Below the pieces are notes generated by a model. It had not been told where the DNA came from. It ran no database searches and saw only the letters and a list, made by a program, of their open reading frames with translations. A stretch of DNA of 64,000 nucleotides from assembly GCF_900215245.1 (NCBI RefSeq), contig NZ_LT907842.1:2108001-2172000 (forward strand). The letters are read 5' to 3'. The stretch is from Pseudomonas fluorescens. Lineage in GTDB: Bacteria; Pseudomonadota; Gammaproteobacteria; Pseudomonadales; Pseudomonadaceae. Shown here in pieces: positions 44,429 through 58,354 of the stretch (its first letter is position 1; every line of letters starts with the position of its first letter). The translations under genes were made by a program, and so were the position numbers.

Positions 44429-46261
44429 TTACTCCACCGTCACCGACTTCGCCAGGTTGCGCGGTTGGTCGACGTCGGTGCCCTTGAGCACCGCCACGTA
44501 GTACGACAGCAACTGCAGCGGGATGGTGTAGAGGATCGGCGACAGGTTGTCGTGGATGTGCGGCATGTTGATGACGTGGGTGCCTTCACCGTTGGTCATG
44601 CCGGCTTTCTCGTCGGCGAACACGATCAGTTGGCCGCCACGGGCACGCACTTCCTGCAGGTTGGATTTGAGTTTTTCCAGCAGTTCGTTGTTCGGCGCAA
44701 CGGTCACCACCGGCATGTCGTCATCCACCAGGGCCAGCGGGCCGTGTTTCAGCTCACCGGCCGGGTAGGCTTCGGCGTGGATGTACGAGATTTCCTTGAG
44801 TTTCAGCGAGCCTTCCATCGCCACCGGGTACTGCGCGCCACGGCCGAGGAACAAGGTGTGGTTTTTGTCGGCAAACAGTTCGGCGATTTTTTCTACGGTG
44901 CTGTCCATGGCCAGGGCTTCGCCCAGGCGGGTTGGCAGGCGGCGCAGTTCTTCGACCAGAGTGGCTTCGACGCCTTCGGCGAGGGTGCCGCGAACCTGGC
45001 CCAGGGACAGGGTCAGCAACAACAGGCCCACAAGCTGGGTGGTGAAGGCTTTGGTGGACGCCACGCCGATTTCGCGACCGGCCTGGGTCAACAGGGTCAG
45101 GTCGGACTCGCGCACCAGGGAGCTGATGCTGACGTTGCAGATGGCCAGGCTACCGAGGAAGCCCAGCTCTTTGGCGTTGCGCAGTGCGGCCAGGGTGTCG
45201 GCGGTTTCGCCGGACTGGGAGATGGTCACAAACAGGGTGTCTGGCTGCACCACCACCTTGCGGTAGCGGAATTCGCTGGCGACTTCGACCTGGCACGGAA
45301 TGCCGGCCAGTTCTTCCAGCCAGTAACGGGCAACCATACCGGCGTGATAGCTGGTGCCACAGGCGACAATCTGTACATTGCGCACTTTGGCGAACAGCTC
45401 GGCCGCTTGCGGGCCGAAAGCGTTGACCAGTACTTGCCTGTCACCCAGGCGACCTTCCAAGGTGCGCTGCACCACGGCCGGTTGCTCGTGGATTTCCTTG
45501 AGCATGAAGTGGCGGAATGCGCCTTTGTCGGCAGCTTCGGCGCCGTCGCGGTATTGCACGGCTTCGCGTTCGACGGAATTGCCGTTGACGTCCCAGATCG
45601 CCACGCTTTCACGGCGGATGTCGGCGATATCGCCTTCTTCCAGGTACATGAAGCGGTCGGTGACCTGGCGCAGGGCCAGTTGGTCGGAGGCGAGGAAGTT
45701 TTCCCCCAGGCCGAGGCCGATCACCAACGGGCTGCCACTGCGCGCAGCAACCACGCGGTCGGGTTGGCTGGCGCTGACCACGGCCAGGCCATAGGCGCCG
45801 TGCAGTTCCTTGACGGTGGCCTTGAGAGCAACCGTCAGGTCGCCGAGGTCCTTGAGCTTGTGGTTCAGCAGGTGGGCGATGACTTCGGTGTCGGTGTCCG
45901 AGGTGAACACATAGCCCAGGCCCTTGAGCTGTTCGCGCAGCACTTCGTGGTTTTCGATGATGCCGTTGTGCACCACCGCCAGGTCACCGGAGAAGTGCGG
46001 GTGGGCATTGCGTTCGCACGGCGCCCCATGGGTGGCCCAGCGGGTGTGAGCAATGCCGAGACGGCCGACCAGCGGCTCGCCGAGCAGCGCTTGCTCCAGC
46101 TCAGCGACCTTGCCCGGGCGACGCATTCGCTCGAGCTTGCCGGCGTTGGTGAAAACCGCCACACCGGCGCTGTCGTAGCCGCGGTATTCCAGGCGCTTGA
46201 GGCCCTCGAGCAAGATAGCGGTGACGTTGCGTTCAGCGACTGCGCCTACAATTCCACACAT
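44429..46261 (-). CDS. glmS: glutamine--fructose-6-phosphate aminotransferase
   Basis: This 610-residue protein begins MCGIVGAV, with the N-terminal Cys of the Ntn glutaminase after Met removal. Two SIS sugar-isomerase domains follow ([39 protein letters not shown]) and the ending is LAKSVTVE. It makes glucosamine-6-phosphate for peptidoglycan and LPS. The 3' end, which is the attTn7 recognition site for TnsD, is intact. It lies 10 bases after glmR on the same strand. The native terminator is no longer adjacent, because the Tn7-like end begins about 28 bases past the stop. Confidence 0.99.
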   Translation of the reverse strand: MCGIVGAVAERNVTAILLEGLKRLEYRGYDSAGVAVFTNAGKLERMRRPGKVAELEQALLGEPLVGRLGIAHTRWATHGAPCERNAHPHFSGDLAVVHNGIIENHEVLREQLKGLGYVFTSDTDTEVIAHLLNHKLKDLGDLTVALKATVKELHGAYGLAVVSASQPDRVVAARSGSPLVIGLGLGENFLASDQLALRQVTDRFMYLEEGDIADIRRESVAIWDVNGNSVEREAVQYRDGAEAADKGAFRHFMLKEIHEQPAVVQRTLEGRLGDRQVLVNAFGPQAAELFAKVRNVQIVACGTSYHAGMVARYWLEELAGIPCQVEVASEFRYRKVVVQPDTLFVTISQSGETADTLAALRNAKELGFLGSLAICNVSISSLVRESDLTLLTQAGREIGVASTKAFTTQLVGLLLLTLSLGQVRGTLAEGVEATLVEELRRLPTRLGEALAMDSTVEKIAELFADKNHTLFLGRGAQYPVAMEGSLKLKEISYIHAEAYPAGELKHGPLALVDDDMPVVTVAPNNELLEKLKSNLQEVRARGGQLIVFADEKAGMTNGEGTHVINMPHIHDNLSPILYTIPLQLLSYYVAVLKGTDVDQPRNLAKSVTVE

Positions 46262-46271
46262 GGTATGTCTC

Positions 46272-47039
46272 CTAGATGATTGCCGCGCATATCAACGTAA
46301 TGCCGCGGGCTTGGATCTGGTCGCGGGCCTCAAGCGGCAGGCGATCATCGGTAATAAGGGTATGGACGCTGCTCCAGGGCAGTTCCAGGTTGGGAATCTT
46401 GCGGCCGATCTTGTCGGACTCGACCATCACCACCACTTCACGGGCGACCTCGGCCATCACACGGCTCAGGCCCAGCAATTCGTTGAAGGTGGTAGTACCG
46501 CGCGCCAGATCGATGCCGTCAGCGCCGATGAACAATTGATCAAAGTCGTAGGAGCGCAGCACTTGCTCGGCGACCTGGCCCTGGAACGAATCCGAATGCG
46601 GGTCCCAGGTGCCGCCCGTCATCAACAGCACCGGCTCGTGTTCCAGTTCGCTCAAGGCGCTGGCCACGTGGAGCGAGTTGGTCATGACGACCAGACCTGG
46701 CTGGTGGCCCAGCTCGGGGATCATGGCGGCGGTGGTGCTGCCGCTGTCGATGATGATGCGCGCGTGTTCACGTAAACGCATGACGGCTGCACGGGCGATG
46801 GCGCGCTTGTAGGCCGAAATCGGCTGGGCGGCATCACCCACCAGTTCCTGAGGCATGGTGATCGCGCCACCGTAACGGCGCAGCAACAGGCCGTTGCTCT
46901 CAAGAGCGGCCAGGTCCTTGCGGATAGTCACTTCCGAAGTTTCGAAACGCTTGGCCAACTCGTCCACGCTGACTTCGCCCTGTTCATTGAGCATCGTCAG
47001 AATGTTGTGGCGTCGTTGGGGCGTATTTCGTTTCGACAT
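46272..47039 (-). CDS. glmR: DeoR-family regulator of the glm genes
   Basis: The protein is 255 residues from the ATG at 47039, giving [17 protein letters not shown]; the ORF opens 13 codons earlier, but homologues start here. It has the N-terminal DeoR HTH ([21 protein letters not shown]) and the sugar-phosphate-binding DeoRC domain ([19 protein letters not shown]). Its counterpart upstream of glmS in Pseudomonas is called GlmR and affects amino-sugar supply and envelope stress response. It is separated from glmS by 10 bases, and so is probably co-transcribed. Confidence 0.92.
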   Translation of the reverse strand: MSKRNTPQRRHNILTMLNEQGEVSVDELAKRFETSEVTIRKDLAALESNGLLLRRYGGAITMPQELVGDAAQPISAYKRAIARAAVMRLREHARIIIDSGSTTAAMIPELGHQPGLVVMTNSLHVASALSELEHEPVLLMTGGTWDPHSDSFQGQVAEQVLRSYDFDQLFIGADGIDLARGTTTFNELLGLSRVMAEVAREVVVMVESDKIGRKIPNLELPWSSVHTLITDDRLPLEARDQIQARGITLICAAII

Positions 47040-47142
47040 GATGGTCTTAAGTTTCGTTTCGAAAGATAACGAAGGCAATCAAAACCTATTGGCAGGAAAT
47101 CGTCAAGCAGATCGAAAAGTCTTTTTGACACAACACTGAGCA

Positions 47143-47237
47143 AAATGTGGGAGCGGGCTTACTCGCGAATGCGGTGTGTCAGTCAACTTTTCAGTGCCTG
47201 AACCGACGCTTTCGCGAGCAGCCCGCTCCCACATTTG
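47143..47237. repeat. REP-type inverted pair (REPIN-like)
   Basis: atgtgggagcgggcttactcgcg (partly quoted) at 47145 pairs with cgcgagcagcccgctcccacat at 47213-47234, with about 45 bases between. GTGGGAGCGGGCT arms of this kind are the common intergenic REP repeats of P. fluorescens-type genomes. Confidence 0.75.
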
Positions 47238-47267
47238 AACGGTGCTGATTTCGACTCTGTGGATAAC

Positions 47268-48635
47268 TCAGGTCTTTTTGATTTTGACCGGGCGTTTCCA
47301 ACCGTCGATGTTGCGCTGGCGAGCGCGGGCTACGCCGAGCTGCAAGTTATCCACATCTTGGTTGATGGTTGAGCCGGCGGCCGTGGTGGCGCCGTCGCCC
47401 ACTTTTACTGGCGCAACCAGTGAATTGTTAGAGCCGATAAACACATCTTCGCCCAGTACCGTCTGGTGCTTGTTTGCGCCATCGTAGTTGCAGGTAATGG
47501 TGCCAGCACCGATGTTAGTGCGCGCGCCGATCACTGCGTCACCCAGATAGGTGAGGTGGCCGGCCTTGGCGCCCTCGCCCAAGTGAGCGTTTTTCAGTTC
47601 CACAAAGTTACCCACATGGGCCTTGGCTTCCAGCACGCTGCCTGGACGAAGGCGTGCAAACGGACCAGCATCACTGCCCTCGCCCATCACCGCACCTTCA
47701 ATATGGCTGTTGGCTTTGACCACCACGCCTTTGTGCAGGGTGCTGTCCTTGATCACGCAGTTCGGGCCAATCACCACGTCGTCTTCAATGATCACCCGGC
47801 CTTCGAGGATCACGTTGATATCAATCAGCACGTCGCGGCCCACGGTGACCTCGCCGCGTACATCAAAACGCGCCGGGTCACGCAAGGTCACCCCTTGGGC
47901 CATCAAGCGGCGGCCTTCGCGCAATTGGTAGTGGCGCTCCAGTTCTGCAAGCTGCTTGCGGTCGTTGGCGCCCTGCACTTCCATTGGGTCGTGGGGCTGC
48001 TCGGTGGCAACCAGCAGGCCATCACTCACGGCCATTTCGATGACGTCGGTGAGGTAATACTCGCCCTGGACGTTGTTGTTGGACAAACGGCTCATCCAGT
48101 CAGCAAGTTTGCTGGCAGGAACGGCGAGAATGCCGGTGTTGCCTTCGGTAATCGCACGCTGGGCTTCGCTGGCATCTTTGTGTTCGACGATGGCCGCTAC
48201 CTTGCCGTCGGCATTGCGCACGATGCGGCCATAGCCGGTAGGGTCATCCAGCTCGACGGTAAGCAGGCCCATCTGGCCAGGGACGACGTGCTTGAGCAGG
48301 CGTTGCAGGGTTTCCACTTCGATCAGCGGCACGTCGCCATAGAGAATCAGCACCGTATCGGCACTGATGAACGGCACGGCTTGCGCGGTGGCGTGGCCGG
48401 TACCGAGTTGTTTGTCCTGCAATACAAAATTCAGGTCATCCGCCGCCAGGCGTTCACGCACCACATCGGCACCGTGGCCAATCACCACGTGAATCCGCTG
48501 CGGGTCCAGTTGCCGGGCGCTGTGGATAACATGGCCAAGCATGGAGTTGCCCGCGACGGGGTGCAGCACCTTGGGCAGGGCCGAACGCATACGGGTGCCC
48601 TGGCCTGCGGCGAGGATGACAATTTCAAGAGACAT
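47268..48635 (-). CDS. glmU: bifunctional N-acetylglucosamine-1-phosphate uridyltransferase/glucosamine-1-phosphate acetyltransferase
   Basis: This 455-residue protein has the N-terminal nucleotidyltransferase signature [19 protein letters not shown] and a C-terminal left-handed beta-helix made of hexapeptide repeats, with the acetyltransferase segment [14 protein letters not shown]. It makes UDP-GlcNAc, the step after GlmS and GlmM. It lies downstream of the ATP synthase operon, separated from atpC by a strong terminator, and upstream of glmR. Confidence 0.98.
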   Translation of the reverse strand: MSLEIVILAAGQGTRMRSALPKVLHPVAGNSMLGHVIHSARQLDPQRIHVVIGHGADVVRERLAADDLNFVLQDKQLGTGHATAQAVPFISADTVLILYGDVPLIEVETLQRLLKHVVPGQMGLLTVELDDPTGYGRIVRNADGKVAAIVEHKDASEAQRAITEGNTGILAVPASKLADWMSRLSNNNVQGEYYLTDVIEMAVSDGLLVATEQPHDPMEVQGANDRKQLAELERHYQLREGRRLMAQGVTLRDPARFDVRGEVTVGRDVLIDINVILEGRVIIEDDVVIGPNCVIKDSTLHKGVVVKANSHIEGAVMGEGSDAGPFARLRPGSVLEAKAHVGNFVELKNAHLGEGAKAGHLTYLGDAVIGARTNIGAGTITCNYDGANKHQTVLGEDVFIGSNNSLVAPVKVGDGATTAAGSTINQDVDNLQLGVARARQRNIDGWKRPVKIKKT

Positions 48636-48694
48636 GAATGGCTACCAATCCTGGACGGTCCGGCTTCAGACCAGAGAAGTGTTTTGCTAAAAAA

Positions 48695-48724
48695 GAAAAA
48701 GGGTAGCCGAGGCTACCCTTTTTA
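48695..48724 (-). terminator. terminator after atpC
   Basis: AAAGGGTAGCC and GGCTACCCTTT pair around a short loop and are followed on the minus strand by a T-run (ttttttctttttt). It lies 35 bases after the atpC stop and also reads well in the other direction. Confidence 0.85.
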
Positions 48725-48758
48725 ATCAATCGCGCTTGAAGCATGGCGGCTGGGCCGC

Positions 48759-49175
48759 TTACTTCTTGCGGATCTGCTGGAGCGTGCGCAGCTGAGCTGC
48801 AGCTTCGGCCAGACGTACAGCAGCAGCGCTGTAGTCGAAGTCCGCGCCCTTTTCGTTCAGGGCCTTCTCGGCAGCCTTGACGGCTTCCTGAGCGGAGGCT
48901 TCATCCAGGTCGCCAGCACGTTGCACGGTGTCGGCAAGTACCTTGACCATGTTCGGCTGAACCTCGAGGAAACCACCGGAGATGTAAAACACCTCCTTTT
49001 CCCCGCCTTGCTTGGTCAGAGTGATCGGACCTGGCTTCAAGCTGGTGATCAATGGCGCGTGGCCCATGGCAATACCCAGGTCACCGAGTTCGCCGTGTGC
49101 AATCACCATTTCTACCAGACCGGAGAAGATTTCCCCTTCCGCGCTGACGATATCGCAATGGACTGTCATAGCCAT
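48759..49175 (-). CDS. atpC: ATP synthase epsilon subunit
   Basis: This 138-residue subunit has the beta-sandwich N-terminus ([33 protein letters not shown]) and a helical hairpin C-terminus. It is part of the F1 central stalk and inhibits ATP hydrolysis. It is the last gene of the atp operon. Confidence 0.97.
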   Translation of the reverse strand: MAMTVHCDIVSAEGEIFSGLVEMVIAHGELGDLGIAMGHAPLITSLKPGPITLTKQGGEKEVFYISGGFLEVQPNMVKVLADTVQRAGDLDEASAQEAVKAAEKALNEKGADFDYSAAAVRLAEAAAQLRTLQQIRKK

Positions 49176-49219
49176 CTGATTGCCTCAACCTGATGAGCGC
49201 CCGTTGCCGGGCGCCGGGA

Positions 49220-50623
<1,404 letters not shown>

Positions 50624-51484
50624 TTAAACCGCGGCAGCGCCGCCGACGATTTCCGAGATCTCTTGGGTGATCGCAGCCTGACGCGCCTTGTTGTAGATCA
50701 GCTGCAAATCGCTGATCAGATCACCGGCGTTATCGGTAGCGTTTTTCATCGCGATCATCCGCGCCGCTTGTTCAGCTGCGTTGTTCTCGACCACCGCCTG
50801 GTACACCTGCGACTCCACGTAGCGCACCATCAAGCCGTCAAGCAGCTCTTTGGCGTCTGGTTCGTAGAGGTAGTCCCAGTGGTGCTTGAGTTCCTGATCC
50901 GGAGTCGCCACCAGTGGAATCAATTGCTCCACGGTTGGCTGCTGGGTCATGGTGTTGATGAACTTGTTGGATACCACGGACAGGCGGTCAATCCGGCCTT
51001 CCAGGTACGCATCCAGCATCACCTTCACACTGCCGATCAAATCATTGATCGACGGCTCTTCACCCAGGTGGCTGATAGCTGCAACGACGTTACCGCCGAA
51101 GTTGCGGAAAAAGGCCGCACCCTTGCTACCAACAACACACAGATCGATCTCGACGCCCTTTTCGCGGTTTACCGCCATGTCCTTGACCAGGGCCTTGAAC
51201 AGGTTGGTATTCAAACCACCGCACAAACCACGGTCACTGCTCACTACCACATAACCCACACGCTTAACTTCGCGGTCGATCATGAACGGGTGGCGGTATT
51301 CCGGGTTGGCGTTGGCCAGATGCCCAATTACCTGGCGGATACGCTCCGCATAAGGACGGCTAGCAGCCATGCGCATTTGTGCCTTGCGCATTTTGCTGAC
51401 CGCCACTTTTTCCATGGCGCTGGTAATTTTTTGCGTGCTTTTGATGCTCGCAATCTTACTGCGAATCTCTTTTGCGCCTGCCAT
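50624..51484 (-). CDS. atpG: ATP synthase gamma subunit
   Basis: This 286-residue subunit forms the rotor shaft. It has the typical N-terminal helix ([16 protein letters not shown]), the [11 protein letters not shown] segment and the C-terminal helix with [11 protein letters not shown]. It follows atpA with a 50-base gap. Confidence 0.99.
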   Translation of the reverse strand: MAGAKEIRSKIASIKSTQKITSAMEKVAVSKMRKAQMRMAASRPYAERIRQVIGHLANANPEYRHPFMIDREVKRVGYVVVSSDRGLCGGLNTNLFKALVKDMAVNREKGVEIDLCVVGSKGAAFFRNFGGNVVAAISHLGEEPSINDLIGSVKVMLDAYLEGRIDRLSVVSNKFINTMTQQPTVEQLIPLVATPDQELKHHWDYLYEPDAKELLDGLMVRYVESQVYQAVVENNAAEQAARMIAMKNATDNAGDLISDLQLIYNKARQAAITQEISEIVGGAAAV

Positions 51485-51534
51485 GTAACACCTATCAGGT
51501 TAGCAAGCGGGAGCCTTGCGGCTCCCGCTGCGGC

Positions 51535-53079
51535 TTACCAGGTTTGGGTGGCCTTGAACTTCTCGATACCGGCTTTCATGCCAGCGTCGATATCGTCATT
51601 GAAGTCACCCTTCACGTTGATCTTCGCCATCAATTCGGCGTGATCGCGGTTGAAGTAAGCAATCAGCGCTTGTTCGAAGCTGCCGATCTTGGTGATTTCA
51701 ACGTCGGTCAGGAACCCACGCTCAGCGGCATACAGCGACAACGCCATGTCAGCGATCGACATTGGGGCGTATTGCTTCTGCTTCATCAGCTCGGTAACGC
51801 GCTGACCATGCTCAAGTTGCTTACGGGTCGCTTCGTCCAGGTCAGACGCGAATTGGGCGAATGCCGCCAGTTCACGGTACTGAGCCAGAGCGGTACGGAT
51901 ACCACCGGAGAGCTTCTTGATGATCTTGGTCTGAGCGGCACCACCCACACGGGATACCGAAACACCGGCGTTCACAGCAGGACGGATCCCGGAGTTGAAC
52001 ATGGCCGATTCCAGGAAGATCTGACCGTCGGTGATGGAAATCACGTTGGTCGGAACGAACGCGGAAACGTCGCCAGCCTGGGTTTCGATGATCGGCAATG
52101 CGGTCAGGGAACCGGTTTTGCCGGTCACTGCGCCGTTGGTGAACTTCTCTACGTATTCTTCCGAAACGCGGGATGCGCGCTCCAGCAGACGGGAGTGGAG
52201 ATAGAACACGTCGCCTGGGTAAGCTTCACGGCCTGGTGGACGGCGCAGCAGCAGGGAAATCTGGCGGTAAGCCACTGCTTGCTTGGACAGATCGTCATAA
52301 ACGATCAGCGCGTCTTCACCGCGGTCGCGGAAGAATTCACCCATGGTGCAACCGGAGTACGGTGCCAGGAATTGCAGCGCAGGAGATTCCGAAGCACTGG
52401 CAGCCACGATGATCGTGTTGGCCAGGGCGCCGTTTTCTTCCAGCTTGCGAACCACGTTGGCGATGGTCGATTGCTTCTGACCAATAGCTACGTAGACGCA
52501 GAAAATGCCGCTGTTCTTCTGGTTGATGATCGCGTCGATCGCCAGAGCGGTTTTACCGATCTGACGGTCACCGATGATCAGCTCACGCTGGCCACGGCCG
52601 ACTGGGATCATGGCATCGACAGCCTTGTAGCCAGTCTGTACAGGCTGGTCTACCGACTTACGCCAGATCACGCCTGGAGCAACTTTCTCGACCGCGTCGG
52701 TCTCGGTGTTGCCCAGTGGACCTTTACCGTCAACAGGGTTACCCAGTGCGTCGACTACGCGACCCAGCAGTTCCTTACCAACCGGAACCTCCAGGATGCG
52801 GCCAGTGCACTTGGCGCTCATGCCTTCAGCCAGACTGGTGTACGCGCCCAATACAACGGCACCTACGGAGTCTTGCTCCAGGTTGAGGGCCATACCGTAG
52901 ACGCCGCCCGGAAACTCGATCATCTCGCCGTACATTACGTCGGCCAGACCGTGAATCCGCACGATGCCGTCAGATACGCTGACGACAGTGCCTTCGTTAC
53001 GGGCTTGGGAGGTCACATCGAGCTTGTCGATGCGGCCCTTGATAATTTCACTTATTTCGGAAGGATTGAGTTGCTGCAT
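51535..53079 (-). CDS. atpA: ATP synthase alpha subunit
   Basis: The length of 514 residues is standard. The P-loop is GDRQIGKTA, with the arginine-finger region [10 protein letters not shown] and the N-terminal [11 protein letters not shown]. It carries the non-catalytic nucleotide sites of F1. Confidence 0.99.
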   Translation of the reverse strand: MQQLNPSEISEIIKGRIDKLDVTSQARNEGTVVSVSDGIVRIHGLADVMYGEMIEFPGGVYGMALNLEQDSVGAVVLGAYTSLAEGMSAKCTGRILEVPVGKELLGRVVDALGNPVDGKGPLGNTETDAVEKVAPGVIWRKSVDQPVQTGYKAVDAMIPVGRGQRELIIGDRQIGKTALAIDAIINQKNSGIFCVYVAIGQKQSTIANVVRKLEENGALANTIIVAASASESPALQFLAPYSGCTMGEFFRDRGEDALIVYDDLSKQAVAYRQISLLLRRPPGREAYPGDVFYLHSRLLERASRVSEEYVEKFTNGAVTGKTGSLTALPIIETQAGDVSAFVPTNVISITDGQIFLESAMFNSGIRPAVNAGVSVSRVGGAAQTKIIKKLSGGIRTALAQYRELAAFAQFASDLDEATRKQLEHGQRVTELMKQKQYAPMSIADMALSLYAAERGFLTDVEITKIGSFEQALIAYFNRDHAELMAKINVKGDFNDDIDAGMKAGIEKFKATQTW

Positions 53080-53100
53080 TGCTCTGCTGCCCCTTCAAAC

Positions 53101-53637
53101 TCAAGATTTCAATGCTTCGGCAAGTTTCGCGATTTTGCCGCGAATCGAGCCATCGATAACCAGGTCGCCGGCGCGGATAACGACACCACCAATCAGGGAT
53201 GCGTCCTCCGTAGCTTGCAGGCGCACTTCCCGATTGAGTCGTGCACTGAGAACCTTGGCGAGTTTGTCTTGCTGTTCTTGGTTCAATGCGAAAGCACTGG
53301 TCACTTCAACGTCTACCGATTTCTCTGCTTCGGCCTTGTACAGGTCGAACAGAGCGGCAATCTCCGGCAGAAGCGGGAGACGGTCGTTTTCGGCAACGAC
53401 GTGGATGAAGTTCTGCACCTTCACATCAAACTTGTCGCCGCACACTTCAATAAAAGTGGCGGCCTTGTCTGCGCTCGTCAGGCGCGGGGCCTTGAGCACG
53501 CGCTGCATGGTGTCGTCTTGCGACACTGCTGCAGCCAGGCCGAGCATGGCTGACCAAGAGGCCAGCTGCTGGTGGGCCTGGGCGTGCTCGAAGGCTGCCT
53601 TAGCGTAAGGTCGGGCCAACGTGGTCAGTTCTGCCAT
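53101..53637 (-). CDS. atpH: ATP synthase delta subunit
   Basis: This 178-residue stator subunit links F1 to the b subunits. It starts [16 protein letters not shown] and ends in the beta-strand/helix [21 protein letters not shown]. It is 13 bases after atpF. Confidence 0.98.
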   Translation of the reverse strand: MAELTTLARPYAKAAFEHAQAHQQLASWSAMLGLAAAVSQDDTMQRVLKAPRLTSADKAATFIEVCGDKFDVKVQNFIHVVAENDRLPLLPEIAALFDLYKAEAEKSVDVEVTSAFALNQEQQDKLAKVLSARLNREVRLQATEDASLIGGVVIRAGDLVIDGSIRGKIAKLAEALKS

Positions 53638-53649
53638 GATCGCCCTCGC

Positions 53650-54120
53650 TTAAATTTCAGCAGCCAGTTTGTTAACCAGCTCCGCGTGCGCGTTTTGATC
53701 GATTGTGGCACCGAGGATCTTCTCAGCACCGCCGACCGCCAGAGCACCCAGTTGGGCACGCAGCGCGTCTTTGACGCCGTTCAGTTCCTGTTCGATCTCG
53801 GCATGAGCCGAAGCCTTCACACGGTCAGCTTCGACGCGGGCTTTATCAACAGCCTCTTCGACGATCTGGTTACCGCGTTTCTTGGCTTGCTCAATGATTT
53901 CAGCTGCCTGTGCTTTAGCTTCGCGCAGTTGATGACCCGCTTTCTCTTGGGCCAACTCCAGGTCGCGAGCTGCACGGGTGGCAGCGTCCAAACCATCCGC
54001 GATCTTCTTCTGACGTTCGTGCAAAGCCGCGATGACCGGAGGCCACACGAACTTCATGCAAAACACTACAAAAATGAAGAACGCAACGGATTGGCCAATC
54101 AGGGTTGCATTAATGTTCAC
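53650..54120 (-). CDS. atpF: ATP synthase b subunit
   Basis: This 156-residue protein has one N-terminal membrane helix ([20 protein letters not shown]) and a long charged coiled coil that forms the peripheral stalk. Confidence 0.98.
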   Translation of the reverse strand: MNINATLIGQSVAFFIFVVFCMKFVWPPVIAALHERQKKIADGLDAATRAARDLELAQEKAGHQLREAKAQAAEIIEQAKKRGNQIVEEAVDKARVEADRVKASAHAEIEQELNGVKDALRAQLGALAVGGAEKILGATIDQNAHAELVNKLAAEI

Positions 54121-54178
54121 GCCAACACCTCGCTCATTCGTTGTCCATCACCCCAATCAACTCGAAAAATTCGAGTGA

Positions 54179-54451
<273 letters not shown>

Positions 54452-54569
54452 TTACGTCGTATGGTTTAGGTTTTTTAGATTTTAAAGCGGTAAAACAAAT
54501 CGTTTCATAGCCCTGGTGGGCCACCTTCCCGTGTTACCGGGAAGGACATCAGACTAGTCGAGACTGGTC

Positions 54570-55866
<1,297 letters not shown>

Positions 55867-56011
55867 TCTTGCTCCTCAATGGTCGGCTGCCGGAAATCAA
55901 TAACTTGGCATAATTTGTGCCGACAAAATGCGCGCAGAGTATAGGGGCGGTTCTGCCCCTATTCAACTGTCGGGTAGTGTTTTCCGATCGCGCGCTACAT
56001 AAGCAAATGTT

Positions 56012-56884
56012 TCAGCGGATGTGGGCAAGGACGCCTTGAAGCTCATCAAGCGAGTTATATCCGATCACCAATTGCCCTTTGCCTTTCTTGCCATGGCGAA
56101 TTTGCACCGCAGAGCCTAGGCGCTCGGCCAGGCGCTGCTCGAGACGCGCGATATCCGGATCAGGTTTGGCGGTTTCGACCGGTGCAGGTTTGCCGCTCAG
56201 CCACTGCCGAACCAGGGCCTCGGTCTGACGAACGGTGAGCCCCCGTGCGACAACGTGTCGCGCCCCTTCAACCTGTTGATTTTCCGGCAAACCGAGCAAA
56301 GCACGTGCATGACCCATTTCCAGGTCGCCGTGGGACAACATGGTCTTGATCACTTCGGGCAGCGCGATCAAACGCAGCAAGTTGGACACCGTCACGCGGG
56401 ATTTACCCACCGCATCGGCCACTTGTTGCTGGGTCAGCTGGAATTCCTGCTGCAGGCGCTGCAACGCGATCGCTTCTTCGATCGGGTTGAGGTCTTCACG
56501 CTGGATGTTCTCGATCAATGCCATGGCGATGGCGGTTTCGTCCGGCACATCGCGCACCATCGCCGGGATGGTGTCCTTACCGGCCTGCTGGCTGGCACGC
56601 CAGCGGCGTTCGCCGGCAATGATTTCGAAGCGGCCGCCACCGATCGGGCGCACCACGATCGGCTGCATTACGCCCTGGGCCTTGATCGAATTGGCCAGCT
56701 CTTCCAACGCCTGCGGGTCCATGTCGCGGCGTGGCTGGTATTTACCACGCTGGATCAGGTCCAGCGGCAGGTGTTGCAGCTCGCGCTCGTCGGCCTGCAC
56801 CGCTTGTTCTTCAAGCGAAGTGACGGTAGGACCACTCAGCAGTGCATCCAGTCCACGTCCGAGACCTCGTTTCTTGACGGCCAT
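56012..56884 (-). CDS. parB: chromosome partitioning protein ParB
   Basis: This 290-residue protein starts KKRGLGRGLDALL. It has the CTP-binding motif region GERRWRASQ and the HTH LTQQQVADAVGKSRVTVSNLLRL for parS binding, with a C-terminal dimerisation domain. It loads on parS near the origin and works with ParA, 10 bases upstream. No parS site could be found by eye in this window. Confidence 0.97.
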   Translation of the reverse strand: MAVKKRGLGRGLDALLSGPTVTSLEEQAVQADERELQHLPLDLIQRGKYQPRRDMDPQALEELANSIKAQGVMQPIVVRPIGGGRFEIIAGERRWRASQQAGKDTIPAMVRDVPDETAIAMALIENIQREDLNPIEEAIALQRLQQEFQLTQQQVADAVGKSRVTVSNLLRLIALPEVIKTMLSHGDLEMGHARALLGLPENQQVEGARHVVARGLTVRQTEALVRQWLSGKPAPVETAKPDPDIARLEQRLAERLGSAVQIRHGKKGKGQLVIGYNSLDELQGVLAHIR

Positions 56885-56893
56885 GGGAATTCC

Positions 56894-57691
56894 TTAAGTT
56901 GGCTGGGCAGCAGCGGTGCGTGAGTTGCGGCGTTGACGGCGAACCATCTCGCCGGCCAGTGCCAGATAGGCAATGGCACCACGCGATGATTTGTCGTACG
57001 CCAGCGCGGGCATGCCATAGCTTGGCGCTTCGGCCAGGCGGATGTTACGTGGGATCACGGTGTCGTAAAGCTGATCGCCAAAGTGTTCCTTGAGCTGCGC
57101 CGACACATCGTTCATCAGGCTCAGGCGCGGATCGAACATCGTGCGCAACAGGCCTTCGATCTGCAGGTTCGGGTTGAGCAGTTCAGCGATTCGCTTAATG
57201 TTATCCACAAGGTCGCTCAACCCTTCGAGTGCGTAGTACTCGCACTGCATGGGGATAATGACCCCATCGGCCGCCACCAATGCGTTCAGCGTCAGCATCG
57301 ACAGTGAAGGCGGGCAGTCGATCAAAATGTAGTCGTAGTTCTCGCGGATCGGCGCCAAGGCGCTGCGCAGACGGCTTTCTTTCATCTGCATTTCCAGCAA
57401 CACCACTTCCGCCGCCGTCAAATCGCGGTTGGCCGGCAGCAGTTGATAACCGCCGTGTTCGGAGTAGTGCATGGCCTGGGCCAGGTCGCACTCGCCGATC
57501 AGCAAGTCGTAGACCGAGTTTTCCAGGCCGTGTTTATCCACACCGCTACCCATGGTGGCGTTGCCCTGTGGATCGAGATCGATCAACAGCACCCGGCGCT
57601 TGGTAGCAACCAGGGATGCTGCGAGGTTGATGCAGGTGGTGGTTTTGCCCACGCCACCTTTCTGGTTCGCTATCGCGAATACCTTAGCCAT
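56894..57691 (-). CDS. parA: chromosome partitioning ATPase ParA
   Basis: The protein is 265 residues from the ATG at 57691 (MAKVFAIANQKGGVGKTT), the usual start; the ORF extends six codons further from a TTG. The deviant Walker A KGGVGKTT and the switch LIDLDPQGNAT are intact. It drives origin segregation together with ParB. Confidence 0.97.
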   Translation of the reverse strand: MAKVFAIANQKGGVGKTTTCINLAASLVATKRRVLLIDLDPQGNATMGSGVDKHGLENSVYDLLIGECDLAQAMHYSEHGGYQLLPANRDLTAAEVVLLEMQMKESRLRSALAPIRENYDYILIDCPPSLSMLTLNALVAADGVIIPMQCEYYALEGLSDLVDNIKRIAELLNPNLQIEGLLRTMFDPRLSLMNDVSAQLKEHFGDQLYDTVIPRNIRLAEAPSYGMPALAYDKSSRGAIAYLALAGEMVRRQRRNSRTAAAQPT

Positions 57692-57709
57692 TCTTGCTTG
57701 TGTTCCCAA

Positions 57710-58354
57710 TCATGCCGTGCGGCGCAGTATCAGCAGATGGCGTTGGCCTTGGCAACCGGGTACGGCCAAGGCGTGTTCGCTATCGAGGTGGAAGTCTGCC
57801 GGCAATGCTAACAGCTCGTCGCTTGGATGAACGCCCTTCATTGCCAGCCAGCGAGTGTCGCGGTCGCCCAAGTGGCGAGTCCAGTTACTGAAGTTCTCCA
57901 TGCTGCTGAACGCCCGGGAAACAATTCCGTTGAAAGGCTGTTCAGGCGTGAATTCTTCGACCCGACTGTGGATAACTTGTAGGTTATCCAACTTGAGCTC
58001 GAGTTTGACCTGGGTCAGGAAGCGGGTTTTCTTGCCGTTGCTGTCCAGGCACGTCACTTGCGAGTCCGGAAACAGGATGGCCAGGGGAATACCTGGCATG
58101 CCACCGCCACTGCCAACATCGAGCCAGCGGCCGTTTTCGATAAACGGCATCACGCTCAGGCTGTCGAGCAAATGACGGGAAACCATTTCGTCAGGATTGC
58201 GCACCGCAGTCAGGTTGTAAGCCTTGTTCCATTTGATCAACAGGGCCAGGTAGCCCAGCAGTAATTCGTGCTGGGCAGCAGTCAGGTCAACACCCAACTG
58301 GCGTGCCCCTGTGGATAACTCTTCGGCGTGTTGCGAGGTGACCAACGAACTCAA
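57710..58354 (-). CDS. rsmG: 16S rRNA (guanine527-N7)-methyltransferase
   Basis: This 214-residue SAM enzyme has the [12 protein letters not shown] loop and the NLTAVR and HLLDSL motifs. The start is a TTG that overlaps the mnmG stop (TTGA), and no ATG fits family length. Loss of this gene gives low-level streptomycin resistance in other bacteria. Confidence 0.96.
   Translation of the reverse strand: MSSLVTSQHAEELSTGARQLGVDLTAAQHELLLGYLALLIKWNKAYNLTAVRNPDEMVSRHLLDSLSVMPFIENGRWLDVGSGGGMPGIPLAILFPDSQVTCLDSNGKKTRFLTQVKLELKLDNLQVIHSRVEEFTPEQPFNGIVSRAFSSMENFSNWTRHLGDRDTRWLAMKGVHPSDELLALPADFHLDSEHALAVPGCQGQRHLLILRRTA

Noticed and set aside
44465..46279. 604-codon ORF antisense to glmS
   Set aside because: It is a shadow of a G+C-rich gene. 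The composition is biased to His, Gln, Gly and Phe, without ribosome site or known family, and glmS itself is certain.
47466..48725. 419-codon ORF antisense to glmU
   Set aside because: Same reason: mirror of a conserved gene, no motif, no start signals.
51472..53553. 693-codon ORF antisense to atpA and atpH
   Set aside because: It spans two certain genes on the other strand and shows no domain; stop-free reading is a result of codon bias.
56012..57691. parS site near parAB
   Set aside because: I looked for the TGTTCCACGTGGAACA-type palindrome and found no convincing match in the window; a computed search would be needed to exclude it.
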